Shown here piece by piece: positions 1 through 5,094 of a stretch of DNA of 9,305 nucleotides (position 1 is its first letter; each line of letters opens with the position of its first letter). The notes under the pieces are model-generated. The model had not been told where the DNA came from. It saw only the letters and a list, made by a program, of their open reading frames with translations, and did no database searches. The position numbers were made by a program, and so were the translations under genes. This stretch comes from Bacillota bacterium (GTDB lineage Bacteria > Bacillota > Clostridia > Lachnospirales > Lachnospiraceae), in contig JAEZUR010000162.1 of NCBI GenBank assembly GCA_023420935.1, forward strand, positions 1-9,305. The letters are read 5' to 3'.

Positions 1-530
1 TGGCAGATGGATATATAAGCACAAGTGGAGTATTTGCGAACCTAACCTTTAAGGTAATAAGTGCAACAACAGCAACAGCAACGATAAGCAATGCAACATT
101 TGGAGATAAGAGCTTAAAAGCAATAACTGCAAAGTTGAATTTAGGATCAACAACACAACCAACAACACCACCGACAACACAACCGACAACACCACCGACA
201 ACACAACCAACAACACCACCACAAGCATCAACAGGTAATTTCTCTGTTAAGTACAGTCAAAGCTCATGGGGCACAGGTGCTACAGTAAGCATAGAAATAA
301 AGAATAATGGATCTTCAGCAGTTAACGGATGGACTTTAGGCTTTAATTACGCTGGTGACCAAAAGATAACAAACGCATGGAACTGTACTTATAATCAAAG
401 TGGTAATGCAGTATCAATTTCAAATGCGAATTATAATGGTTCTATACCTCCAGGAGGCACAGTAACAGTTGGATTCAATATTTCTTATAGTGGAACTAAT
501 ACAGAACCGACTAATTTTACTGTTAAATAA
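1..530 (+). CDS. 3' end of secreted cohesin-like / CBM2 cellulose-binding protein
   Basis: Only the last 175 codons are present, read in frame from base 3 to the TAA at 528-530; the start lies upstream of the window. Residues 1-45 (SGVFANLTFKV, then SNATFGDKSLKAI) look like the last strands of a cohesin-type beta sandwich, the module that binds dockerins in cellulosomes. Residues 50-73 are three TTQPTTPP units, a typical extracellular linker. Residues 78-175 form a CBM2 with the family spacing of aromatic residues: SSWGTG, NGWTL, NAWN, then YNGSIPPGG and a GF near the end. The usual third surface Trp position reads Tyr (NANYNG). CBM2 binds crystalline cellulose or chitin. The protein is therefore probably exported and part of cellulose attachment or a small scaffoldin. 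CBM2 is a firm call; the cohesin call rests on about 45 residues and is less secure. Confidence 0.85.
   Translation, partial: ADGYISTSGVFANLTFKVISATTATATISNATFGDKSLKAITAKLNLGSTTQPTTPPTTQPTTPPTTQPTTPPQASTGNFSVKYSQSSWGTGATVSIEIKNNGSSAVNGWTLGFNYAGDQKITNAWNCTYNQSGNAVSISNANYNGSIPPGGTVTVGFNISYSGTNTEPTNFTVK
150..221 (+). repeat. Three 24-bp tandem repeats encoding the TTQPTTPP linker
   Basis: Three in-frame copies (150-173, 174-197, 198-221) of a 24-bp unit encode TTQPTTPP. They differ mainly by cca/ccg at proline codons. They form the flexible, probably glycosylated linker between the cohesin-like domain and the CBM2. Copy number could change by slippage without breaking the frame. Confidence 0.9.
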
Positions 531-569
531 AATTAGATAAAGTTGATAGAACAAATTAATAGTAATTTC

Positions 570-610
570 AAATGAGGAAAGCATTTGCTTTCCTCATTTC
601 TTTATTTCTT
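570..610 (+). terminator. Rho-independent terminator of the cohesin/CBM2 gene
   Basis: A perfect 13-bp stem (570-582 with 587-599) closes an ATTT loop and is followed by CTTTATTTCTT. It lies 40 bp after the stop codon of the upstream gene and should end its transcript. Confidence 0.9.
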
Positions 611-729
611 AAGAAAGTACATTAATATTTTCAAAAAATAGACTCTTGAATGGTAGAAGAGGCAAGAGATTCTAAAGAAGTGTAAAAATGTACCATGTAA
701 ATTCGCAGAAGAGCATAAGACTTCAAAGC

Positions 730-784
730 CCTTCTAAAAACCGTCTAAAAACCTTCTAAAAACCTTCTAAAAACCTTCAAATGA
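730..784. repeat. 11-bp tandem repeat with phased A-tracts (CCTTCTAAAAA)
   Basis: Four consecutive 11-bp units (730-740, 741-751, 752-762, 763-773) have the consensus CCTTCTAAAAA; the second carries G in place of one T (CCGTCTAAAAA). A decayed fifth unit follows at 774-784. Each unit ends in five A's, so the A-tracts recur about once per helical turn, the arrangement known to bend DNA. The array ends about 20 bp before the large inverted-repeat element. It is not a CRISPR array because there are no spacers. Confidence 0.85.
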
Positions 785-801
785 AAGCGCAACCTACAAT
801 A

Positions 802-971
802 GTGCAAGTTCATATTATGGAAAGAACATTGCGAGAGCCGCAGAGAATGTAGACGAAGAGGAGGATAAGTCGAATCACATGTTTTTGCGAAGCGAGTTTG
901 ATTCGACCTGTAGCGATTCATACATTCTCTTAGGCTTGTAGCTTAGTTCTTGGAATAATATGAACTAGCAC
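802..971 (+). ncRNA. Putative structured small RNA or palindromic element (rod-like fold)
   Basis: The two ends pair over 26 positions: 802-818 with 955-971 (one A·A mismatch), a symmetric GGA/GGA internal loop (819-821/952-954), then 822-827 with 946-951. Further in, 836-839 pairs with 933-936, 842-851 with 921-930 (10 bp), and 869-877 with 899-907 (9 bp) around an apical loop holding GCGAAGC. A GC-rich hairpin and T-run follow at once (972-992), which suggests a plus-strand transcript of about 170-190 nt. A TACAAT at 795-800 could serve as its -10 (start near 807), but no good -35 is visible. Length and rod shape recall 6S RNA. A HEARO/omegaRNA-like element or a MITE-like palindrome are alternatives. 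I cannot assign a family. Confidence 0.45.
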
Positions 972-992
972 GGCGGCGAGCACCCGCCTTTT
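972..992 (+). terminator. Terminator-like GC hairpin after the structured element
   Basis: GGCGG (972-976) pairs with CCGCC (984-988) across a 7-nt loop, followed by TTTT (989-992). It stacks directly on the outer helix of the preceding element. The T-run is short, so strength is uncertain. There is no T-run on the other strand, so it does not serve the hydrolase gene. Confidence 0.55.
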
Positions 993-1028
993 ACATTAAA
1001 CAGTAATCGATAATGTTTTGGAAAGATA

Positions 1029-1058
1029 ATCCAGCTCAATTCACCATTTCAGCTGGAT
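1029..1058 (-). terminator. Weak inverted repeat spanning the hydrolase stop codon
   Basis: ATCCAGCT (1029-1036) and AGCTGGAT (1051-1058) form an 8-bp stem whose loop covers the last codons of the minus-strand hydrolase. The RNA continues as TATCTTTCC, which is only a poor U-tract, so termination here is possible but unproven. Confidence 0.3.
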
Positions 1059-2178
1059 AAGACAAATTGCTATTTAGCATTTCCAATATCCTTTGAAAAA
1101 CCTTATTATTATTCAAAATTCCTTTATGATTGGGTGCATTTAATAAATTACCGCTTAAGATACTATCCACAGTAAAATTACTTTCACCTATATTGAACAT
1201 CTCTGTGTGGACCTTCCATTCATCTAAACTTGAACTCTCTTCCGTTACAACTTCGTCATATTGACTTGCTATATTGGCAACCTGTATTGAGGCATTAAGA
1301 CCTTTATTTATAGCCGATTCAAAAATGCTCATAAAAAGATTGCTGTCTGGGGCAAGATCCTTAATGGATTTATCTTTATAAAAAGTTTGCCCAAGGGCTG
1401 CAATATATGAGCCTTTATGGGGTACAGAAGTAAAAATTATTTTGTTGACATCTTCATGTTTAAGATATTCTTCGCTGGTTGTATAGTATCTTGCTACCAA
1501 ACCTCCCATACTGTGGGTAATTAATGTAAATTTATTAACTAAGACACCATTATTCATATACTCCTGCTTTTTTTGTAACAAGAAATTCTCAAGAACTTTT
1601 GAGCCTTCTACAACGCCTGCCTTTGAATCATATTCCATGATACTACAGTCATATTTGTTCTCAGCTAGAAATTCATTAAGATTGGCATAGACTTCTGCTG
1701 TTTCCTGAAAACCGTAGATCATAACTATAGGAGTTGTTATAAGTTTGATATTTATTGAGGAAGACTTGGTTGAATTTCTAATCTGTGCTGTTATTTTAGC
1801 CGATGGATCAGAGTTTGTATTTCCTAATTCATAGTAGTTCGGAGGTGTATAAGAAAAAATACATTCTCCGAGAGAATTTGTTGAGCCCTTTAATAATGAA
1901 AGTTCACCGGCTCCTTTTTCAATAAAAATTTTTACAGGAGCATTCTTCATAGGTTTGCCTTCAGAGCTTTTTATACTCGCTCTTAAAAAAACCCTATTGG
2001 ACGACTCGGCACATATAGTGTGTATTCGAGTATTAATAACTGAAACATTTATTGATAGAGTTTCTTTATCATAAATAGAATAATAAATGTAGTTTGAAAT
2101 TGGTTTGAAAAAAAATAATAAAAATAGAACTAAAGTGAAAAATATTGACAAAAGTAAAATTTTTAAATTATGATGCAT
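1036..2178 (-). CDS. Membrane-anchored alpha/beta hydrolase (lipase/esterase-like) with Ig-like domain
   Basis: The 380-residue protein has one N-terminal hydrophobic helix (residues 5-24) with little positive charge after it, so it is probably tethered outside the membrane. Residues 60-147 read as an Ig-like beta domain (NAPVKIFIE, GSTNSLGECIFSYTPP). Residues 150-370 form an alpha/beta-hydrolase with the nucleophile elbow H-S223-M-G-G. D308 in YDEVV and H351 in NHKGIL align in order and spacing with the Asp and His of Bacillus LipA-type lipases, giving a plausible triad. The HG motif after the first strand reads YG (PIVMIYGF, Tyr155). Substrate is unknown; lipid, ester or cell-surface polymer are possible. 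A GGGCGGAG Shine-Dalgarno lies 4 nt before the ATG. The nearest neighbour in its direction of transcription is non-coding, so it appears monocistronic. Confidence 0.85.
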   Translation of the reverse strand: MHHNLKILLLSIFFTLVLFLLFFFKPISNYIYYSIYDKETLSINVSVINTRIHTICAESSNRVFLRASIKSSEGKPMKNAPVKIFIEKGAGELSLLKGSTNSLGECIFSYTPPNYYELGNTNSDPSAKITAQIRNSTKSSSINIKLITTPIVMIYGFQETAEVYANLNEFLAENKYDCSIMEYDSKAGVVEGSKVLENFLLQKKQEYMNNGVLVNKFTLITHSMGGLVARYYTTSEEYLKHEDVNKIIFTSVPHKGSYIAALGQTFYKDKSIKDLAPDSNLFMSIFESAINKGLNASIQVANIASQYDEVVTEESSSLDEWKVHTEMFNIGESNFTVDSILSGNLLNAPNHKGILNNNKVFQRILEMLNSNLSYPAEMVN

Positions 2179-2234
2179 AAAACTCCGCCCTTTTATAATA
2201 GAATCAACTTAAATGGAGAAAGCAATCTATATTT

Positions 2235-2243
2235 ATTATATCA
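2235..2243 (-). promoter_or_regulatory. Extended -10 promoter for the hydrolase gene
   Basis: On the minus strand TGATATAAT (2243 down to 2235) matches an extended sigma-A -10 and sits about 57 bp before the hydrolase start. No clear -35 is seen 17-18 bp upstream. The same TGATATAAT occurs in both promoters of the S-layer gene. Confidence 0.45.
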
Positions 2244-2247
2244 TTTT

Positions 2248-2277
2248 TTAGACTAATATTAGTGATAATAATATAAT
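2248..2277 (+). promoter_or_regulatory. Possible promoter for the CBS-domain gene
   Basis: A TATAAT at 2272-2277 follows a weak -35-like TTAGAC (2248-2253) with an 18-bp spacer, implying a leader of roughly 115 nt before the GTG. The region is very AT-rich, so this could be chance. Confidence 0.35.
2252..2263. promoter_or_regulatory. 12-bp perfect palindrome between divergent promoters
   Basis: ACTAATATTAGT is its own reverse complement. It lies nearly midway between the minus-strand -10 (2235-2240) and the plus-strand -10 (2272-2277), where a dimeric repressor could control both genes. No regulator is identified. Confidence 0.35.
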
Positions 2278-2398
2278 TTTAAAATAACAAATTTATACTT
2301 GCAAGGGTCTTTATTACGCTTATTAACATTATATTCAACGTTTATCAAAATAATAAATGAAGATAATATTATTGAATTCTAAATAAGGGGATGATTAT

Positions 2399-2818
2399 GT
2401 GAAAGTAAGAGATAAGATGACAAAAAATGTTGGATATGTAAATCCATCTAATACAGTAGTAGAAGCGGCTCAAGTAATGCAGAAGCTAAATGTAGGGTCT
2501 GTACCGGTGTTTGATCAGAATAAAGTGGTAGGTGTTGTTACCGATAGAGATATTGTTGTAAGAAATGTTGCACATGGCAAGATTCCGCAAGACACAAAGG
2601 TTCAGGATGTTATGACTTGTCAGGTAACTACAGTAACTCCTGATATGGATGTTGATGAAGTGTCAAAAATTATGGCGCAGCAACAGATAAGAAGGGTTCC
2701 TGTAGTTGAAAACAATCAGTTAGTAGGAATTTTAGCTTTGGGAGACATGGCTACTGATTACAGATTTGATACGGAAGCGTCGGAAGCATTAACAGAAATT
2801 TCTAAGCCTACAAAGTAA
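2399..2818 (+). CDS. Tandem CBS-domain protein (Bateman module)
   Basis: The 139-residue soluble protein is little more than two CBS domains (about residues 7-62 and 70-124). Each has the family pattern: GSVPVFDQNKVVGVVTDRDI in the first, with the TDRD motif typical of adenosine-ribose contacts, and RRVPVVENNQLVGILALGD in the second. Stand-alone CBS pairs usually sense AMP/ATP or related nucleotides. The partner here is unknown, and no fused catalytic or DNA-binding domain is visible. The start is GTG at 2399, eight bases after AAGGGG; the nearby ATGs at 2391 and 2397 run into TGA at once. It diverges from the hydrolase and is closed by its own terminator, so it is probably transcribed alone. 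Confidence 0.92.
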   Translation: MKVRDKMTKNVGYVNPSNTVVEAAQVMQKLNVGSVPVFDQNKVVGVVTDRDIVVRNVAHGKIPQDTKVQDVMTCQVTTVTPDMDVDEVSKIMAQQQIRRVPVVENNQLVGILALGDMATDYRFDTEASEALTEISKPTK

Positions 2819-2847
2819 TTTTGTAAAGAAATAAAGCTAATTAACAC

Positions 2848-2894
2848 ACCGCAGCGGATGTTGAAGAAAATCAACGTTTTCCGCTGCGGTTTTG
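2848..2894 (+). terminator. Rho-independent terminator of the CBS gene
   Basis: An 11-bp GC-rich stem (2848-2858 with 2880-2890) has an inner 5-bp stem GTTGA/TCAAC (2860-2864/2871-2875) and is followed by TTTG. It lies about 30 bp after the stop codon. Confidence 0.9.
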
Positions 2895-2967
2895 TTGCAT
2901 TTCATTCGAACGTGGCATAAGAGGTATAAGGATGTTACGAAGTGTTATTAGTTTTGATATATTAATA

Positions 2968-3420
2968 CTAATAATAGAATCTTACAAATTTTATTGAGTA
3001 CATGTCACATAGAAGTAAATCGTCAGATTCTGTTTCTCTAATTATAATGAAACTTACACCAACATCCACTAAAGTTCCTTCCCTGTCAACAAACATATTA
3101 GTACCAATTAAAAATTCTACCTTTACATGTCTTCCTATTTGTGTCCTAAGATAACCTTGGGTGAATTGAGTACTTAGAACTGTTTCAGGAATTAATCCTT
3201 CACTGCCTTCCGGTACTTGAGTTATGGGTGTTGAAGGAGCTTGCTGAATGGGTTGCGGACTACTATAAACAGGTCCTGTAGGAACGCCTGTGGGCATTTG
3301 GGAAGTTGGTTGTACTGCAGGCGTGTATGGTGTAGCAGTAGTACCTGTGCAGTTTTTGCAGGGACTGACATAGTAATTCATTTGGGGTACCATTGAATTT
3401 TTATTTGAGTAATTTGGCAT
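2968..3420 (-). CDS. gerQ: GerQ-like spore coat protein
   Basis: The 150-residue protein has a low-complexity Pro/Thr/Gln/Ser arm (about residues 28-72) after a short Asn/Tyr-rich start with CKNC at 21-24. A compact C-terminal domain follows (about 80-150: TQGYLRTQIGRHVKVEFLI, GTLVDVGVSFIIIRE, LLLCDMYSIKFVRFYY). The order of strands and hydrophobic residues resembles Bacillus GerQ, a coat protein needed to place CwlJ in the spore coat and cross-linked there by transglutaminase. The gene starts 32 bp after cwlJ on the same strand, with a perfect AGGAGG seven bases before ATG. This copies the cwlJ-gerQ order known from the Bacillus cereus group and strengthens the call. Sequence similarity alone is moderate; another coat protein of the same architecture is possible. 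Confidence 0.7.
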   Translation of the reverse strand: MPNYSNKNSMVPQMNYYVSPCKNCTGTTATPYTPAVQPTSQMPTGVPTGPVYSSPQPIQQAPSTPITQVPEGSEGLIPETVLSTQFTQGYLRTQIGRHVKVEFLIGTNMFVDREGTLVDVGVSFIIIRETESDDLLLCDMYSIKFVRFYY

Positions 3421-3452
3421 AATAGAACCTCCTGATTTAATGTTATAGTTGT

Positions 3453-3896
3453 CTATGTTTCGGCGTATAGTGGCGTAGGCACGTAGAAACAGTGCTGATT
3501 CACTCTTGTTATATACCTTCCCGTGCCTGATGCAGGAAATATTTGACTACATGTTGGACTGAAGGGATTATAGTACCATAAGCATTCACCTATTCCAGAA
3601 AGCTTATTTCCTGATAATGCCCAATCTGCAACTTCATAGTGAATTTCTTCGGGTGGTGTCGCCCATATAGTTTGGGGATTTACTTCACCGTAGATTGTAC
3701 TCATAACACATGTAAATTGCCGTGGTTGGAATACAACCCTACGAAGGTCACCTTGCCCGTATTTTAAGTATTCACCATAGGCAACGTGAACTCTATTCAT
3801 AACAACTGTCGCTACAGCCCTCATTCCATTTAAACCTTCACCACCTGCTTCGCATTTAATTAACCTTGCTAACAATTCCCTTGTGGAAAAAGACAT
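3453..3896 (-). CDS. cwlJ: CwlJ-type spore cortex-lytic hydrolase
   Basis: The 147-residue protein is a single Hydrolase_2 (SleB/CwlJ) domain with no signal peptide, as in Bacillus CwlJ (about 142 residues). Visible family motifs are CEAGGEG near the N-terminus (E16 is the likely catalytic Glu), VATVVMNRV, VVFQPRQFTCV, and a C-terminal CLWYYNP and HCFYVP that match CwlJ better than SleB. CwlJ is made in the mother cell, sits in the coat, and degrades cortex peptidoglycan during germination, classically in response to Ca-dipicolinate. AAAGGTG lies seven bases before the ATG. It is the first gene of a likely two-gene unit with the GerQ-like gene and diverges from an SspF-like gene, so the block is spore-specific. 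Cell-wall hydrolase activity is well supported; CwlJ rather than SleB is inferred from size, motifs and neighbour. Confidence 0.9.
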   Translation of the reverse strand: MSFSTRELLARLIKCEAGGEGLNGMRAVATVVMNRVHVAYGEYLKYGQGDLRRVVFQPRQFTCVMSTIYGEVNPQTIWATPPEEIHYEVADWALSGNKLSGIGECLWYYNPFSPTCSQIFPASGTGRYITRVNQHCFYVPTPLYAET

Positions 3897-3933
3897 CTGT
3901 TGTCACCTTTCTTTCAAAAAACGCGGTTAGTCT

Positions 3934-3962
3934 ATTATATTAACATAAGCCAAAAAACGTAA
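3934..3962 (-). promoter_or_regulatory. Candidate promoter of the cwlJ-gerQ unit
   Basis: On the minus strand TTACGT (3962-3957), a 17-bp spacer and TATAAT (3939-3934) lie about 38 bp before the cwlJ ATG. The -10 looks sigma-A-like, yet cwlJ genes are normally sigma-E dependent. I see no clear sigma-E hexamers, so the true promoter may differ. Confidence 0.35.
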
Positions 3963-4054
3963 CACTTTGACGAGAATTTTTAGGTTAATAATGAAGAAAT
4001 TTCATTAAATTTTATTTTAATAACAGTAAATAATATGAATGTACGCAAATTTAA

Positions 4055-4080
4055 TATATAAGTAAATTTCTACTTATATA
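4055..4080. repeat. Perfect 10-bp inverted repeat abutting the sspF ribosome binding site
   Basis: TATATAAGTA (4055-4064) and TACTTATATA (4071-4080) are exact reverse complements around a 6-base AATTTC loop. The second arm ends at the base before AAAGGAGG (4081-4088). It may be an operator or an mRNA hairpin next to the ribosome site. I could not place a convincing sigma-G promoter in this region. Confidence 0.7.
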
Positions 4081-4096
4081 AAAGGAGGCATGAACT

Positions 4097-4270
4097 ATGA
4101 GCAGACGTGGCGGTATGATGTCCGAAAGTCTTAAAGCTGAAATAGCTAAAGAATTGGGAGTATATAATATCGTTGAAAATGAAGGCTGGGGTTCTGTTTC
4201 ATCAAGAGATTGCGGAAACATAGTAAAAAAGGCTATTGAAATGGCCGAAAGAAATCTCAGTAATAGATAA
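4097..4270 (+). CDS. sspF: Alpha/beta-type small acid-soluble spore protein, SspF-like
   Basis: The 57-residue product starts MSRRGGMMSESLKAEIAKEL and ends in AIEMAERNLSNR. It follows Bacillus SspF almost position by position: RR-G-MS near the N-terminus, AK-LG-Y, GWG, RD-GN-VK-AIE-AE. These proteins coat and protect DNA in the dormant spore and are degraded by the GPR protease at germination; the EIAKEL segment corresponds to the usual GPR cleavage region. A Cys at position 39 (RDCGN) replaces the Ala of B. subtilis SspF. The start is ATG at 4097, eight bases after AAAGGAGG; an ATG at 4090 is too close to that site and in another frame. It has its own terminator and diverges from cwlJ, in keeping with forespore expression. 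Confidence 0.93.
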   Translation: MSRRGGMMSESLKAEIAKELGVYNIVENEGWGSVSSRDCGNIVKKAIEMAERNLSNR

Positions 4271-4286
4271 TGCCTTAAAGCGTGAC

Positions 4287-4314
4287 AAAAGCCGGTGAAT
4301 ACCGGCTTTTTATA
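4287..4314 (+). terminator. Rho-independent terminator of sspF
   Basis: AAAAGCCGGT (4287-4296) pairs perfectly with ACCGGCTTTT (4301-4310) around a GAAT loop, 16 bp after the stop codon. The A/T symmetry could allow it to work from both sides. Confidence 0.92.
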
Positions 4315-4737
4315 TAGCCTTTTTTCTTATAATCAATGAGTTGTTTAAACAATTTTGAAATTATATCTTCTTTACAATTTGAGTTGACGGTTCTTATACA
4401 ATATATGAAATTATTATTAGGGTGATTCCAAAAAAATTTGCAGTTGCCATTTCAAAAAATTTGAGTTACATTTTTTGCACAGCAAAATAATGCTCCTCTG
4501 TTTGGATGCTTTTAAGCTTTTGTGATGGGATTTGTGACCTAAGTGTTATATAGGTTATTTTTGAAATGGCCCAATTAAAAAGATTAATTAGTTTTCTTAC
4601 AATAATATTACATGACGCATGTTAAGAAGCTGTCATTTTGTAAAGCTTTATGATAAAAGAATTATTACATTAGCGGTATAAAACATTTTTTTAAGAAAGC
4701 CTATCTCCTACTCATTTAATTTGGAGGTGTTCCTCAT
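4315..4737. other. Gene-free AT-rich region upstream of the S-layer promoters
   Basis: No open frame here has a start codon with a ribosome binding site. A minus-strand frame (about 4275-4453) stays open for nearly 60 codons but has no ATG and a stop immediately before it. The stretch contains the 13-bp inverted repeat described separately and a small dyad ACATG-ACG-CATGT at 4610-4622. Nothing else could be assigned. Confidence 0.6.
4446..4570. repeat. 13-bp inverted repeat, ends 125 bp apart (possible mobile-element remnant)
   Basis: GCCATTTCAAAAA (4446-4458) and TTTTTGAAATGGC (4558-4570) are exact reverse complements enclosing about 100 bp without a gene. The size fits a MITE or a decayed insertion sequence, but no target-site duplication is visible just outside the arms. 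A large RNA hairpin is the alternative. Confidence 0.4.
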
Positions 4738-4766
4738 TTGCAGACTTAGCTTAGATATGATATAAT
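4738..4766 (+). promoter_or_regulatory. Upstream S-layer promoter (P1)
   Basis: TTGCAG (4738-4743), a 17-bp spacer and TATAAT (4761-4766) with TG at 4758-4759 make a good extended -10 sigma-A promoter. It lies about 320 bp before the S-layer ATG; a small hairpin GAGG-TGTT-CCTC (4724-4735) sits just upstream. Confidence 0.6.
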
Positions 4767-4901
4767 TTTTTAGTAGTTCTATTGAGATAATTACAGGTAA
4801 AAAGACAAAAGCACTAGGAGACCAATTACTTTTCTATGGAATAGATTCTATTAACTTTCTTGAATGAAGTTTGTTTCAATTCTATTACAATTTCTTTACA
4901 C

Positions 4902-4962
4902 TTGAATTCTAGATGTTGACTCACTGAAAAGCCGATGATATAATTAGTTTTGAATTCAAGAT
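4902..4962 (+). repeat. Direct repeat flanking the main S-layer promoter
   Basis: TTGAATTCTAGAT (4902-4914) and TTGAATTCAAGAT (4950-4962) match at 12 of 13 bases. One copy ends one base before the -35 and the other covers the expected transcription start. Their 48-bp spacing brackets the promoter, so they may be regulator sites. Confidence 0.5.
4916..4944 (+). promoter_or_regulatory. Main S-layer promoter (P2), near-consensus sigma-A
   Basis: TTGACT (4916-4921), exactly 17 bp, then TATAAT (4939-4944) with an extended -10 TG at 4936-4937. This is the best promoter in the window, as expected for an abundant S-layer protein. Transcription should start near 4951. Confidence 0.85.
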
Positions 4963-5094
4963 AGGTTAAGTGCGCCGGTCTTGAGCAAAATGCAATATAG
5001 GTCAGGTTAAGACACAGAGGGATAAGGCGTAGCCTGGCTTTAAGTTTTAAGCCTGCTTCCCAAAAAAACAACAATACAAGGAGGATTTGAGAGT
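4951..5094 (+). promoter_or_regulatory. Structured ~145-nt leader of the S-layer mRNA
   Basis: Between the predicted start and the ATG, TGCGCC (4971-4976) can pair with GGCGTA (5026-5031, one G-U), enclosing GTCTT/AAGAC (4978-4982/5009-5013). A second hairpin joins GGCTT (5036-5040) with AAGCC (5049-5053). AGGTTAAG occurs twice (4963-4970 and 5004-5011). An unpaired A-rich stretch then leads to AAGGAGG (5078-5084), ten bases before ATG. Long stabilising leaders are known on other S-layer genes; no known riboswitch is recognised here. Confidence 0.45.

Noticed and set aside
49..231. Minus-strand 60-codon open frame rich in Leu/Val
   Set aside because: It is the antisense of the TTQPTTPP repeats and the cohesin-like end; its repetitive Leu/Val string is a by-product of those repeats and it lacks a ribosome site.
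643..668. CTCTTG / CAAGAG inverted repeat with a 14-base loop
   Set aside because: Only 6 bp, no T-run, and such pairs are expected by chance in a sequence of this length.
730..784. Possible CRISPR array
   Set aside because: Units are 11 bp and directly adjacent with no spacers, and no cas genes are in the window.
2945..2974. TTATTAGT / ACTAATAA inverted repeat at the end of the GerQ-like gene
   Set aside because: AT-only stem overlapping the stop codon, with no T-run in the direction of transcription; too weak to call a terminator.
4371..4402. Possible promoter TTTACA / TATACA with an 18-bp spacer
   Set aside because: Hexamers are imperfect, the region is very AT-rich, and no gene or structured RNA follows closely; the S-layer start is almost 700 bp away.
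4275..4453. Minus-strand open stretch of almost 60 codons with protein-like segments
   Set aside because: No ATG in frame, a TGA directly before it, no ribosome site, and it runs through the sspF terminator.
4826..5074. Minus-strand 82-codon open frame
   Set aside because: It overlaps the main S-layer promoter and leader, has no recognisable domain, and its composition fits chance translation.
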